The notes under the pieces: generated by a model | The model's input: only the letters and a program-made list of their open reading frames with translations | Told to the model about the DNA's origin: nothing | The model's database searches: none | Source of the DNA: Aquanectria penicillioides | Taxonomy: Eukaryota > Ascomycota > Sordariomycetes > Hypocreales > Nectriaceae | Assembly: GCA_003415625.1 (NCBI GenBank) | Contig: PYIU01000005.1 | Span: forward strand, 3,911,001-3,975,000 | Direction: 5' to 3' | Length of the DNA stretch: 64,000 bases | Translations under genes and position numbers: made by a program | Shown: one piece after another, positions 22,601 through 33,261 of the stretch | Layout: the number at the start of each line of letters is the position of its first letter | Numbering within the stretch: the first letter of the stretch is position 1

Positions 22601-23418
22601 GGGACACCACCAGCGCCAACAGTGGAAGATGCTCCCAACGAGGAGACGGCGCCGGAGCCGCCCGTTGAGGAGTCCAAGGATGCGGGGGGTGCCGCCTTGC
22701 TTGCTCAGTTACAAGAGCAAAACAAAGAGCTTGAGGCACGCAATGCCGAGCTGCAGGAGAAGGCTGCCAGTGTTGAGACCCTGACCACCGAGCGCGACGA
22801 GATCGTCAAGAAGGTCGCGGGTCTGGAGGAAGAGACTACGAAGCTCCAGGAGAAGGCTGCGACTGTGGAAACCCTCACCGCAGAGCGAGATGAGATCTCT
22901 GGCAAGCTCACTGCGGCAGAGGAAAAGGCGGCTAGCGTCGAGACTCTCACCACTGAGCGTGATGAGATTGCCAAGAAGCTCGACGCTGCCGAGAAGGACG
23001 CAGCCCTGCTGCCCCAGCTGCGAGTCGAGAACGGAAGCCTCACTGCCCAGCTCGAGGACGTCAAGAAGGAGCTCGACGCCGCGCAAAAGTCCCAGCAAGC
23101 CGCCCTAGATGACGTGGCAACGCTGCAGGGCCAAGTGGCAGCTCTCGTGGTGCAGCTCGGAGCCGTCGGAGGCAACACGGCGGCAAGGACGAGGAGTGGA
23201 CGCAAGAAGGACGGCGGCAAGCGCAAGGAAGAAGTGGTCATTGTCCGCGACCCTCGCGACAAAGGCGGAGCAATGTAAGTTGTCATCCCCTCTCAAATCC
23301 CATGCCCCCCTTGATGATGCTTTGATACTGACATGACGATAGCCACATCGTGCGCCGAAAGAACCTTCACCTTACAAGATCGGCGTCGGCCTCTGAGGGC
23401 TCCGAGAAGGACTCTTAA
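19688..23418 (+). CDS. Large coiled-coil protein with Gln-rich N-terminus
   Basis: Two exons, 19688-23274 and 23343-23418, encode about 1220 residues. The ATG context is TTCCACCATGC. The 68-nt intron (GTAAGT, CTGAC branch, TAG) removes an apparent early stop and adds a basic, serine-rich tail. Residues 1-400 are disordered, rich in Ser, Pro, Gln and Arg, with two polyglutamine runs. From about residue 400 almost the whole protein is heptad-type coiled coil, including ten consecutive 11-residue repeats (491-600). Residues about 930-1000 are acidic and Pro-rich, and three copies of a VETLT-ERDEI unit follow. No enzyme domain is present, so a scaffold, tether or septal/cytoskeletal role is possible but not shown. 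I do not recognise an orthologue of known function. Confidence 0.85.
19913..19943 (+). repeat. CAG/CAA repeat coding for polyglutamine (first)
   Basis: Encodes a run of nine to ten glutamines near residue 80 of the coiled-coil protein. Mixed CAG and CAA codons. Confidence 0.85.
20389..20437 (+). repeat. CAG/CAA repeat coding for polyglutamine (second)
   Basis: Encodes a run of about twelve glutamines near residue 240 of the same protein. It is followed by a region where QQPL recurs. Confidence 0.85.
20936..21019 (+). repeat. 42-bp tandem duplication in the coiled-coil gene
   Basis: Two adjacent copies encode the 14-residue unit SSTNKDLDDARHQL. Fourteen residues are two heptads, so the coiled-coil register is kept. 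Confidence 0.9.
21158..21487 (+). repeat. Ten 33-bp units coding hendecad repeats
   Basis: Residues 491-600 consist of ten consecutive 11-residue units with consensus xAFEKLKKDHx. The 33-bp DNA unit is degenerate, so it is an old expansion kept by selection on the protein. Hendecads favour nearly straight coiled coils. Confidence 0.85.
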
Positions 23419-24581
23419 ACGACTTCACATCGAAACGTTAACGTGTAATGACCCCATGTACGATGTACAATTTTTGACATTTTTTTTTCATTTCTTTGTG
23501 CGAGTAGCTACAGCGGGCATATGCTAGAGGTATTCATATTTTTGTCTTTTTCTTTTGTTTTCTGCAAGCGAAAATGAGCGAGATCAGCGTGTAACACCTT
23601 TTTTTGATGTCATGTTTCTACTACTTCTGCTTCAAAATTTGCGACGCGTTTGGGATCATGGACCAACTAGTATTCATTCATTTGTACCAACTTTTTCCTT
23701 TGTCATTTTGATATTTTTATGCATGGAAATGGGCGAGATAAGGATGGGATGGCTTGCATAGGCCGGGGCCCGGTGGGCGGCGGTTGGTTGGGTAGATGAG
23801 ATTGATGGGATGGGATAGATAGATAGATGAAAACGGAAATAAAAAGGCCCAAGGGCCAATATAAACAATTGAAACATGAAGGTGGGGTTTTGAAGACAGG
23901 AGTGCAGGTTTATGTGAAGCCACAGTGTTGATTATGAAGCCGTTACAATAAGTAGATACGGTTTTTGTTGAACTTTCCCTCTTATGGTTTGGATGACTTC
24001 CCGTTGACGCTTCCTTGTGCCAATTTTAGTTAGACGATAATACCATGTAATCATGGAATAGGAAAGGGCATCCTCGGAACCAAAAGAATTAAAGTGATTC
24101 TTTAGATTGTTAGCGTAACGCCGAAAGTGAGGGGAGTTTCCAGTTGCCTTCCGTTTTTCTATTTTAGTGTAGACAATCATTTGCCGCTAGATCAATTGCA
24201 ATTAGTGTGGGCCACTCGCATTTTCGAATTGGAAAGCATTCCCGGCCGGCACATCTTTTTTGGCTCCGGTTTAGTGCTCCCTTGCGAACTGCAAGACAGC
24301 AATCGATTGGCTCTCGTTCGCGGCGGAATTCCCTGCCACTTTGGGTTGCGGAATTCATAGCTTGATTGATAGTCTATCGCTGACGGTGGTGGAATTCATC
24401 GGCTCAAATGAATAGATCAACTGTATAAGAACCCTGCCTACGACACTTGGGCAATCTAACGAGATTCAGGCTATATCTTCCATTGATAAGACACAATAAA
24501 GAGGTCAAAGATAATTCGTTCAACTTTGTTTGTAGCTTATAGTCTACCTATTACGTCGCATCCAGACCACCCTTGTCAATC
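23419..24581. other. Intergenic region
   Basis: The 3' flank of the coiled-coil gene is T-rich, with a short GATA run near 23814-23826. The right part is the upstream region of the racemase-family gene. No further gene was recognised on either strand. Confidence 0.5.
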
Positions 24582-25619
24582 ATGCCATTCAGCAGGACGA
24601 TTAACATTGTCGGCGTGCACGCCGAAGGCGAAGTTGGCGATGTCATCGTTGGCGGTGTTCTTGATGTCCCCGGCAAGACAATGTTCGATAAAATGATGCA
24701 CTTTTGGACAAAGGGTGACGAGCTACGTCAACTGTTGCTCAACGAGCCTCGCGGCAGACCCGCAAGGAACGTCAATTTGGTTCTCCCACCTTGCGACCCT
24801 CGAGCAGATGCAGGGTTTCTCATTATGGAGAGCGAGGAATACGCTCCCATGTCGGGATCAAATACAATCTGCACAGCTACAGCCCTGCTTGAAACGGGCA
24901 TGGTCAAGATGCAGGAGCCTACCACCACATTGAACCTTGATACAGCGGCTGGCCTCGTCACAGTGACGGCAGACTGCAAGGACGGGAAATGCAAGGCGGT
25001 ATCATTCGACAATGTGCCAGCATTTTGTTTTGGTCTGGACTATCAAGTTGATGTGCCGGGAATTGGAAGCATCCTTGTTGACCTTGCCTGGGGCGGAATG
25101 ATGTACGCTGTCGTCGATGTCAGCTCCATTGGGCTGGAGATCAAGCCTGAGAATGCGTCAAAGCTTGTCGAATCCGGCGAGAAGATCAAAAAGGCCATCC
25201 AAGCAAAGTATGACCCTGCGCACCCTGAGAATCCTGGGATCCACGGCGTGTCCGTTATTGTTCTTGCAGGACCCCTGGAGGATGATGTGGATGGAGGAAA
25301 GAAGGCGGTCAATACTGTTGTTGTTTCTCCAGGTCGTCTGGACCGAAGCCCGTGTGGGACTGGCACTTGCGCGAGAATGGCTCAGCTACACGCACGAGGA
25401 CTACTTGCCGAGGGGCAAAGCTTCCGTCACATTAGCGTAATCGGATCAGAGTTTATGTGCAAAATTCGGGGAGTTACCAAGGTTGGAGATTACCCTGCAG
25501 TTCTACCAACTGTTAAAGGCCGCGGTTGGATTACCGGGCATCAACAAGTTTTGCTTGATGCCGAGGACCCATTCCCTGTGGGTTACCGAGTTGGGGACAT
25601 GTGGCATGTATCTAGCTAA
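24582..25619 (+). CDS. Proline racemase-family enzyme (hydroxyproline epimerase or 3-hydroxyproline dehydratase type)
   Basis: A 345-residue single-exon enzyme of the proline racemase family (PF05544). The start is the first ATG, at 24582. The family uses two acid-base residues facing each other. Here the first motif is PMSGSNTIC, with serine where proline racemase has cysteine, and the second is DRSPCGTGTCA, with the usual cysteine. The Ser/Cys pair is known from members acting on hydroxyprolines (4-hydroxyproline 2-epimerase, trans-3-hydroxy-L-proline dehydratase) rather than from Cys/Cys proline racemases. The length is normal. Its neighbours, a Zn2Cys6 regulator and an amino-acid permease, suggest a small catabolic cluster for collagen- or extensin-derived hydroxyproline. 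The exact substrate is inference. Confidence 0.85.
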   Translation: MPFSRTINIVGVHAEGEVGDVIVGGVLDVPGKTMFDKMMHFWTKGDELRQLLLNEPRGRPARNVNLVLPPCDPRADAGFLIMESEEYAPMSGSNTICTATALLETGMVKMQEPTTTLNLDTAAGLVTVTADCKDGKCKAVSFDNVPAFCFGLDYQVDVPGIGSILVDLAWGGMMYAVVDVSSIGLEIKPENASKLVESGEKIKKAIQAKYDPAHPENPGIHGVSVIVLAGPLEDDVDGGKKAVNTVVVSPGRLDRSPCGTGTCARMAQLHARGLLAEGQSFRHISVIGSEFMCKIRGVTKVGDYPAVLPTVKGRGWITGHQQVLLDAEDPFPVGYRVGDMWHVSS

Positions 25620-25889
25620 GGACTTTGTATTGTGAAGAGGGACTCAATTTCAAGGTTATTGTCAATAAATACGGAAGAAGTCTTACTACATAAAGTCAGT
25701 ATTCACATTCCATTTTTTGATCAGTGAATTGTTGACTGTGGTCTCATGACTTACTGCTATGCTTAGGTTAGAAATGTTAGCCAATGAGCTAATTTATGAT
25801 TTGACATTTATAAAGGACTCAAATATTCTGGAATTGAGTAGAATGAGGGAAATGAATTTCCTTGTTTAATAATCGTAGAAGTATACACT

Positions 25890-28274
25890 TTACGACAATA
25901 GCAAATATATGCCTTTCTCCTTCGAAAAATCTACCCAACTCCAAGTTTGACTATCCATCTTCCTGCCTCGTTGCTGATCCAGCCGATGTCTGCGCTTCCA
26001 TACCTCGAGAATACAGTGTTTGGCAGTCTGGGATCTTGTGAAGCCTGTGGTCTCGAATGCTTTATCGAACCAACTTGATAGATACCTTCTTTGATCTGGG
26101 AACATTGCCTCGCAACCTGCCATGAATGCCGGCCAGGGAGAACCAGGCCCTTCGATATTTGCTAATTCGCATGAAGCATCAAAATCCTTCAAAGCCTTGA
26201 TAACATTATTTACTTGATCTTGGAGAATCCACGGATTGACGTTTCGGATTCGACGGTAAAAGAAGATGACGAGAGCCCAACTTAGGGCTCGGGCCATGTT
26301 GGATCGAGGCAAAGTCAGGGTTTCCGCGAGAACTTGGGAATCTTGGATCTGGGTTTCCTTCTGAGCCTCTAAAACCGATGCAGGAGACGTGTGGGTTGCT
26401 GCAAAACTGCAAATCATGTTCTCGAGCCGTAGCTGATGGCGTTGGAGAGGTTCAGCAAATGTCCCATCCGGTGTTTCCTTGCTCGTCGACATGCTTTCCA
26501 TGACGTTGGCAAGCCGGGTAGTTTGAGACAAGAGCCTAAGCCAGGTCTCCGAGATGCCGTAAAGTTGCCTAAAGGTGGATTCTGATCTGCCCCAGCACCC
26601 CTCTAGGTGCATGTTGGAGAGATCCGCTTCGCCTTCCTTGGAATCGGTTGACTCTTCTCCCTGGACAGAAAAGTTCAATTCCAAGCGAAGAAAGTCATCT
26701 AGTCTTGAATTGAGGGCCAACCTTCGCCTATTGTCAGATGAACTCGGAGATGCAGCGCGTTGATCTGTGGGCTGGTCTTGGTATGGTCGAGTTAGGGGAT
26801 TGGTCGTCTTCATCTGAACACTATCATATGTGCGCAACACATAGGTACTTTCTCCGACAATTCTATTCCATGTATAAGTGTGATGCAATAGCCTGGCTTT
26901 TCGAGAAATGGTCCTTTTAGCAAGACCGCAAGTCCTCAGAAGTCTTTCGGCATCAACTAGGTAGGCGCGAGCGTCCCTTTGCCGGTCATATGAGATCTAA
27001 GTGTGAAGTTTGTTAATCAATGAAGGCTAATGGATGTTTCACCTCTTCTTACCGAAAACGCAAGCAAGGCAGAAATCGCCATAAGGTGATCCTTGTACTT
27101 GGCGGTTTTGGGAGAAATTTCGGTTTGCAGAGAATACTGTAAATTTTCCTTCGCCTCACTAATCATCAGTTCTGCAATGTCCTGCCCAAACTCATTTCCT
27201 GTCTCTTGCCCTCTTTCATTCCGAGATCTTAGGTGCTTGGCTGAGGTTGCCAAAATCGCAAGCAAATTTGCCTTGCTGGCATGCGAAACGGTTTCTGTGG
27301 CCATATACGTCATCTCGGCGAGAGTTGTCATAGCTGCATTTAAGTGGATACTTAGAGGAGATTTCTGGCCGATAGGTAATGACCACAGATGAGGCATAAC
27401 ATGGTCACTGTAGTGCTTAAGAAGCACCTGTGCTTCTGCAAGGTTAACACTCGTTACTAGAGGAGCCTTGGATAACCGTAGGCTGCCGACTTGATAGGGT
27501 TCCACAGCACAAGCCGGGTCTGTGTAAATGTCTGATGCTTGCTCCATACAATGATTAAGTAGTTGAGATGAACTTGCAGTGGCTGGGTGGGATGGCCATT
27601 GTGGTTGTTGCAGCTGAGCTAAGACGTCTTCACTTTCTTGCGGGTATTGCCAGAATGAGTCTGTATCCAAGTCGAACAGATCTGACCAATCGAGCAAATT
27701 ATCCACATCGTTGAGCCAAGCAAGGCAATCTGGGCTTTTGTAATAATCTGGGGCAATGATGCGATCCACTGCGGAATTTGGGCTAGAGTTTGGCTTTTCT
27801 GGGGGATTTGGAATCTCCTTGTGGATGCGAAAGACGCTGAATGGGCCTATTGCAACCCCATCATTCGCCGGGATCTCATTGTCCTTGCATTTTGCGTCGA
27901 GTACGGATAAGGACTGGTCCACGCCTCCTACACCTGCCATGTCCAACTGTAAAGCCGTGCTCGTGGAGGCCTGTCCCTGCTCTGACCGAATTCAAGTTGA
28001 GATGACGATATTTTGGGAGTCGAACTGGAGGATGCATACCCGTGTAAATGCGCTTCCGAGGTAATTCGCACGCGCCATCTCGAGCTTGTCCAGCATTGTT
28101 TGTCACCCATTTCAACTCTGTTCGAAATCCATCACAAGTCACACCCACTGCCCTACAGGTGAGACAGCTTGGGCGCACCTGGTCGCATTTGACATGCCGT
28201 CGACGACAAGTCCCGCATCCTCCATAGGAATACTTACCTCGTGAAGAAGTCTTCTTTCCCGCTGGGGAATTCAT
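25890..28274 (-). CDS. Zn2Cys6 transcription factor
   Basis: Three exons, 28274-28040, 27933-27053 and 26996-25890, encode about 740 residues. The introns are 106 and 56 nt (GTATGC...CAG and GTAAGA...TAG). The N-terminal binuclear cluster is C-x2-C-x6-C-x6-C-x2-C-x6-C at residues 20-47 (GGCGTCRRRHVKCDQ...). The rest is the helical fungal-specific regulatory domain, with a conserved ALSWALVIFFYRR segment. The open frame extends upstream of 28274 only without an ATG. It lies between a racemase-family enzyme, 271 bp from its 3' end and convergent, and a divergent permease sharing a 476-bp promoter. Pathway-specific control of these two genes is therefore likely, though not shown. Confidence 0.85.
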
Positions 28275-28750
28275 TGTCCTGCGGGATAGGCAAAGGGCGG
28301 CACCTTCAACCACGGAGGAGACAGGTTGGGTATTTCAAACAAGAGAAAGATTCCGAGAGATGGGGTCAGCTTTGACTAATAAGTCTTCGGACTAACTCGC
28401 TAGTCCTGAATTGATGGAGGCGGTGATCTTGCGGAGAAGCAGCATCTCCTCACCTGACCCACTCTTGATTGCGTTTATCCCACTCTAGGTTAGCCTTCTC
28501 CAACAATGGCAGTCCATTCCGAGCAGGCCTAGATATCGAGATTGCTGATAAGTTTCTGTTAGTGGCCCTTGGCATACTTCGATATTGGCTTTTAGGTGGT
28601 ATGCGAGGATAAGGGTTTGTCTATAAACAAGTCATGTCGCTTCATTGGAATGGTGTTTTGTGATCAGCGACTATTCTTGTATTTGAGTCTTTTCCAAGGA
28701 ACTGCACTATTGTTTAAACTCGGATCAACGATACAGCAGACAACATCATC
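28275..28750. promoter_or_regulatory. Shared promoter of regulator and permease
   Basis: 476 bp between divergent start codons. No clear TATA box or paired CGG site was recognised. The region is expected to control both genes. Confidence 0.4.
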
Positions 28751-30379
28751 ATGGATGAAAAGATGTCCCATGATAAACTCGACCCTGAGGCACAGCCTGC
28801 CAATGTGGATCCCATAGCTGCCGAAACTGTCAAAGTCAACCTTCATGGCACGAAGCGCGGCCTGAAGTCTCGTCATGCACAGATGATCGCGCTCGGCGGC
28901 ACAATCGGCACGGGTCTATTCGTGGGCTCTAGCCAAGGCTTACGTATCGGTGGCCCTGTATTCCTCCTGGCAGCTTACCTCCTGATGACCTTCATTGTCT
29001 TTGGCATTGTTACTGCAACGACCGAGATGAGCTCCTACCTGCCTGTCCCTGGATCTTCCATGGCACATTACGGCAAAAGATTCGTGTCTCCAAGTTTTGG
29101 CTTTGCATTGGGTTGGATGTACTGGTACATCTTTGTCATCATTGTTCCCAACGACATCACTGCCGCAAGTCTCATCATTCAATACTGGAACCCACCTGTT
29201 CATCCTGCTGTTTGGATCACTTTGGTCATGGCCCTGATAATTGCCTTGAATTGCTTTCCAGTTAGTGTGTTTGGCGAATCCGAGTTTTGGTTTGCATCTC
29301 TCAAAGTATTCGGCATTATTGGACTTCTTTTCATGGCCCTCATCCTTGTCTGCGGAGGTGGACCAAATCATGACACCCTGGGCTTCCGCTATTGGACACA
29401 ACCAGGGCCAGTCAATGAATATCTGGTAGAAGGGAATTCAGGTCGTCTAGTGGCATTTATTGCTACGACCACGTTCTCACTCTATGCCTTTGCCTTTGCA
29501 CCCGAACTTTTGGTCGTTACTGCTGGAGAGATGGAAAGGCCGAGGCAAAACCTTCCCAAAGCCGGCAAGCGATACTTTTATCGGCTGATTCTCTTCTACA
29601 TCCTCGGCTCACTATTTATCGGCCTGATTGTTCGCAGTGACAACCCGAAACTACTTGGAGGTGGATCTGGCGCTGGTGCCTCTCCATGGGCCATTGCAGC
29701 AAAAGAGGCAGGCATTCGAGGACTCGACTCTGTCATCAATGCCGTGATCCTTACATCAGCTTGTTCAGCCGGTAGCTCCTATCTCTACCTTTCTAGCAGA
29801 GCCCTACATTCTATGGCTTTAAGTGGCTCTGCTCCGTCGGTTTTTAAGAAGTGCACAAAGTCCGGCATCCCCTATGCCGCGGTCGCGATGAGTGCCAGCT
29901 TTTGCTTGTTGGCGTATCTCAATGTTTCCACCTCGGGAGCTACGGTCTTCAATTGGTTCGTTAACCTGATCAACACAGGCGGATATATTAGCTGGCTTGC
30001 TGTATGCTTCATCTACATCCGGTTCCGCAAGGCCCGGTTTGCTCAAAATGTTCATGAGCTTCCATACACTTCTATCTTCCAGCCTATCATGGCTTACGCT
30101 TGCAGCGTTGTTTTATTCTTCTTGATGCTGTTTAATGGCCTTCCTGTCTTTATTAAAGGCAATTGGGACATCTCAAACTTCCTCACGTCCTACATCGGTA
30201 TTCCGATTTTCCTTGTCTTCTATTTGGGACATAAGTTGGTAGCCGGGAGAACCGATCGTTGGATGTACGAGCCCTCGGAGGTTGACATCACTTCTGGTCT
30301 TGAAGAAATCTTGCAAGATGAGACACCAGCTCCGTCAAAGAAAGGCTGGAAGAATTGGTGGCGTGTCATTTTCGAGTAA
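28751..30379 (+). CDS. Amino-acid permease, YAT family
   Basis: A 542-residue single-exon protein with about twelve membrane segments. The start of helix 1 (RHAQMIALGGTIGTGLFVG) is the signature of the yeast amino-acid transporter family (Gap1, Put4, Dip5 and others). GEMERPRQNLPKA in the central loop and a C-terminal tail ending in tryptophans and basic residues also fit. A second methionine five codons in could be the start. It is a plasma-membrane proton symporter for amino acids. Because it is divergent from a Zn2Cys6 regulator next to a hydroxyproline/proline enzyme gene, a proline or hydroxyproline substrate is a reasonable guess. Confidence 0.92.
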   Translation: MDEKMSHDKLDPEAQPANVDPIAAETVKVNLHGTKRGLKSRHAQMIALGGTIGTGLFVGSSQGLRIGGPVFLLAAYLLMTFIVFGIVTATTEMSSYLPVPGSSMAHYGKRFVSPSFGFALGWMYWYIFVIIVPNDITAASLIIQYWNPPVHPAVWITLVMALIIALNCFPVSVFGESEFWFASLKVFGIIGLLFMALILVCGGGPNHDTLGFRYWTQPGPVNEYLVEGNSGRLVAFIATTTFSLYAFAFAPELLVVTAGEMERPRQNLPKAGKRYFYRLILFYILGSLFIGLIVRSDNPKLLGGGSGAGASPWAIAAKEAGIRGLDSVINAVILTSACSAGSSYLYLSSRALHSMALSGSAPSVFKKCTKSGIPYAAVAMSASFCLLAYLNVSTSGATVFNWFVNLINTGGYISWLAVCFIYIRFRKARFAQNVHELPYTSIFQPIMAYACSVVLFFLMLFNGLPVFIKGNWDISNFLTSYIGIPIFLVFYLGHKLVAGRTDRWMYEPSEVDITSGLEEILQDETPAPSKKGWKNWWRVIFE

Positions 30380-30775
30380 CCGCCATCAGCGGGTGATTAG
30401 TGTGGATAGGCACAGCCGCCTATAATTCTCGGACTGCCGAGGCCAAGTTTACGCCAGTTTAGCTGTCGTGGGGGGATACATATGCCTTGATTCAATATTC
30501 GATCACCCGTAGTTTTCTGAATATACATTGTTTTGCAATCCTGTTACATGGACACAGCAGCACTCACGGCGATCGATGCCCCAATGGCGAAAAGAAAAAG
30601 GAAAACGCCCGCCACCCAAGTTGATAAAATAACACAATCGGTTATAACTGGCAAATCTTTTAGGGTCCTCTAAATACACATGATCCTTGAAAAAGGAGAA
30701 ATCGCTCTTGGAGCTTTCCTATTTACCGACGAGACCATTTTGTTCTGGGAACATGTGTTCGTTCGACAACTCAAA
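30380..30775. other. Convergent intergenic region
   Basis: 3' flanks of the permease and of the small anchored protein. No gene. Confidence 0.6.
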
Positions 30776-31345
30776 TTAATAGATGCCAGCAATGGCAAGG
30801 CCGGCCATGCCTGCGGCGGCCATTGCCATGCCAGTCTGGTGAGCGGCAGCGTTACCAGTCTTGCTTTGGCCATCTGCAGAGTTGCTGTTGCTATCCGCAG
30901 ACTTGCTGTCGCTGCTTCCACTGGATGAGACGGACGTTGCAGTGGCAAACACCATATCGTCGCAGACCGACGTCATTCCGGGGAATAGCTGAAGCTGGCT
31001 GCTAATCTCAGGGACATCGCTGCATGCACTGAAGAGACTGGAAATGTCACTCTTGTGCTCTTTTGCCCACGTGAAAACGCTCGAGGCCCAAGTGGAATAT
31101 TCGCTCGCCATTGTACCAGTCACGAGGGGCACTTCACAGGCATCGGTGATAGTCGACCACTGTGTTTGAGAGGCGATAAAGTTGACGAGAGAGGAACCGG
31201 CCGTGGGGATATCAGTGAGGCTGGGTAGGAGTGAGCCAGCGACAGAGTAGCACGCTACCGCGTCACGGTCCTCGAGGGCAAAATCAGCCTGGGCGGTAGA
31301 ATTAAGAGTGGCACCGGCTATGAAAATGAGCTGATGGGTTCGCAT
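30776..31345 (-). CDS. Small secreted, probably GPI-anchored protein
   Basis: 189 residues in one exon. The N-terminus is a short hydrophobic signal peptide, and the mature part carries four or five cysteines (around ACYSV, DACEVP, FSACSD, SVCDD). A Ser-rich stretch follows and the C-terminus is hydrophobic and small-residue-rich (GMAMAAAGMAGLAIAGIY) after a plausible anchor site, the usual layout of fungal GPI-anchored wall proteins. It resembles a common uncharacterised Sordariomycete family with PTAGSSLVNF-type and CEVP motifs. Function unknown; location is cell wall or outer membrane leaflet. Confidence 0.8.
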   Translation of the reverse strand: MRTHQLIFIAGATLNSTAQADFALEDRDAVACYSVAGSLLPSLTDIPTAGSSLVNFIASQTQWSTITDACEVPLVTGTMASEYSTWASSVFTWAKEHKSDISSLFSACSDVPEISSQLQLFPGMTSVCDDMVFATATSVSSSGSSDSKSADSNSNSADGQSKTGNAAAHQTGMAMAAAGMAGLAIAGIY

Positions 31346-33261
31346 TATGGCGGTTGGAGTAGAGGAAAGCTTTGAAACTAGGACGGGATCGTAGAGCGGG
31401 AGGGCAATCGAGTCTTTGGAACTGTGGATTCGCTTAACGATGAGGTGGTTGCAGGGCCTTATAATGGGTACGGAAAGCCCGAGACACGGCAGACTTGTTA
31501 AGCTTATCTACAGCACGTCACAACAAGATTCCAAGTGGAGATGGGCCCCCCTTGTTTTGCATCACCGTGGAGTCTCATGTAAGGATAGTCGCGAAAAGAA
31601 GTGGGAAGAGATTCGTGCCAAGCGTTTAAAGATCTTGGCATCGATGGTCAAAATCTATGTTGATTTGACATATATCATAAATAAGTGTCTACGGGCCTTG
31701 ATTATATTTCATAAGATTGTTATTCTATGGTATGAATACCATGATGTTGGCTTTGGGTATTGTATAGACGCCTTTTGATACGCGTTTGGAATGCATGTTG
31801 GTTGCTGTTTTGCTTCCCTTTGGTTAATCCTCCAAGTCTATGCCTCATGCGTCGACTAATTTTCAGCTGGTCAGCCTAGTGCAGATTGTGGGGATTGTAG
31901 TTTTGGGCTGGCTTCTTGATTGCTTATCCCCGATAGTTGTCCCCTGGCTTGGTTATCTATCTATTTGCATCACCATCGTTCAGCTCCCCACTTGAGGCTC
32001 AGCTAGACCTTCAAGGCGGCTAAAGTATTGGTTCAAATGCGAGACTGTAAATCCGCAATGACGTTAGGCTGCTCGGAGTGGCGCCTTGAGATAGATGCAA
32101 TGTGTTGTTTTCCGGGGGTCCCGAAGGCACCGCGGCCGTTACCTCGAAAATCTGTGTAAAGTTGAGTTCAAGGAAGCTTTTGCGATTAGTCCTGGCGATT
32201 CGTTCGCCCTTAGCCCCCTAGGCGTTGTTCATGAAGTGTCGGGCCGTTTGTGACAGGATGCATCCAATTTAGCAGCTGCAAGGCGCAACGCTAGAGGATG
32301 GAAGGGACGTTTCTAGAAGATGGATTCGCTTTTCTCAATTACGTACATGTGCTTGAGCGTCAGTATTTTGATTCATTAGCAGCCACGAACTGACCTTCAA
32401 CAGGAAGTTTGCGTACTACTTCAGAATGTCATTCTTGCTATTTCACCCTTGATTGAGAGGAGCATTGAACGAGAAATAGGGAAATACTGTCAGAGGAGAC
32501 TAGGGTCAATTCTTCTGCATTAGATGGCTCTAGTTCATCAAAACATAGATAGGTGGAAATATTTAATTCTCGAGTCGAAGTATGATTTCGCTTAGATCCT
32601 GTTCTTGTCGCCCTTGGACGTACTGGGAATGTATGGTACCTATATGTTCTTGGTATATGATGCTTTTTAGGACATTTGAAAGAAAAGAGAATAATAATAA
32701 CCTCAAAATATTATCAAAATGTTGGGTCTATTTGGTGTTATCCATAGGTTGCTCTTCAAACTATGAGGAGGGAAATTGACGCTTTTGGGCAGTTCCTTCA
32801 ACGCATTCCAAGCCTTGATAAAAGCTCCCTTAAAACACAAGCTCAGAGGGGAAATATATTCAAGGGAACTTCTCGCCTGGTTCACGATATTAACTGCGGA
32901 GACAGAAGCTTGCAACATAACGTCTTCAACAGTTTCTACGCCATTATTGGGAGCTGTTCTGCATTGGCTCCACTGCTCATCATTGCGGGTCGGCCTCGTG
33001 ATCACAACGCCCACAAAAGGAGAAAGTGAGCCGAAGTGGCGCACGCATGAGGCACAATAAAGAGAGCAAAACCCCCACAGCAGTTGGAGGCGTGATACAA
33101 AATGACGGCTTGCTACTGGCCAATTTCTATCAAGAGGTGATCTCGGTACTCATTCGACCGAAGTGCGCAAGCTCACTGCTACTCCGCTCATCTCGTGGCT
33201 TCGATGTGGGGTTGATGGGGGACGGCTGGCATTGGCATCTCGTTTTGTGAAGAGTAATTAA
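31346..33261. other. Intergenic region
   Basis: About 1.9 kb with only short overlapping frames on both strands. Neither RNA genes nor repeats were recognised. Confidence 0.5.

Noticed and set aside
22705..23286. Long minus-strand ORF antisense to the coiled-coil gene
   Set aside because: It is a shadow of the GC-rich, repetitive coding strand and its serine/alanine-rich product resembles nothing. The same holds for several other antisense ORFs between 19.6 and 23.3 kb.
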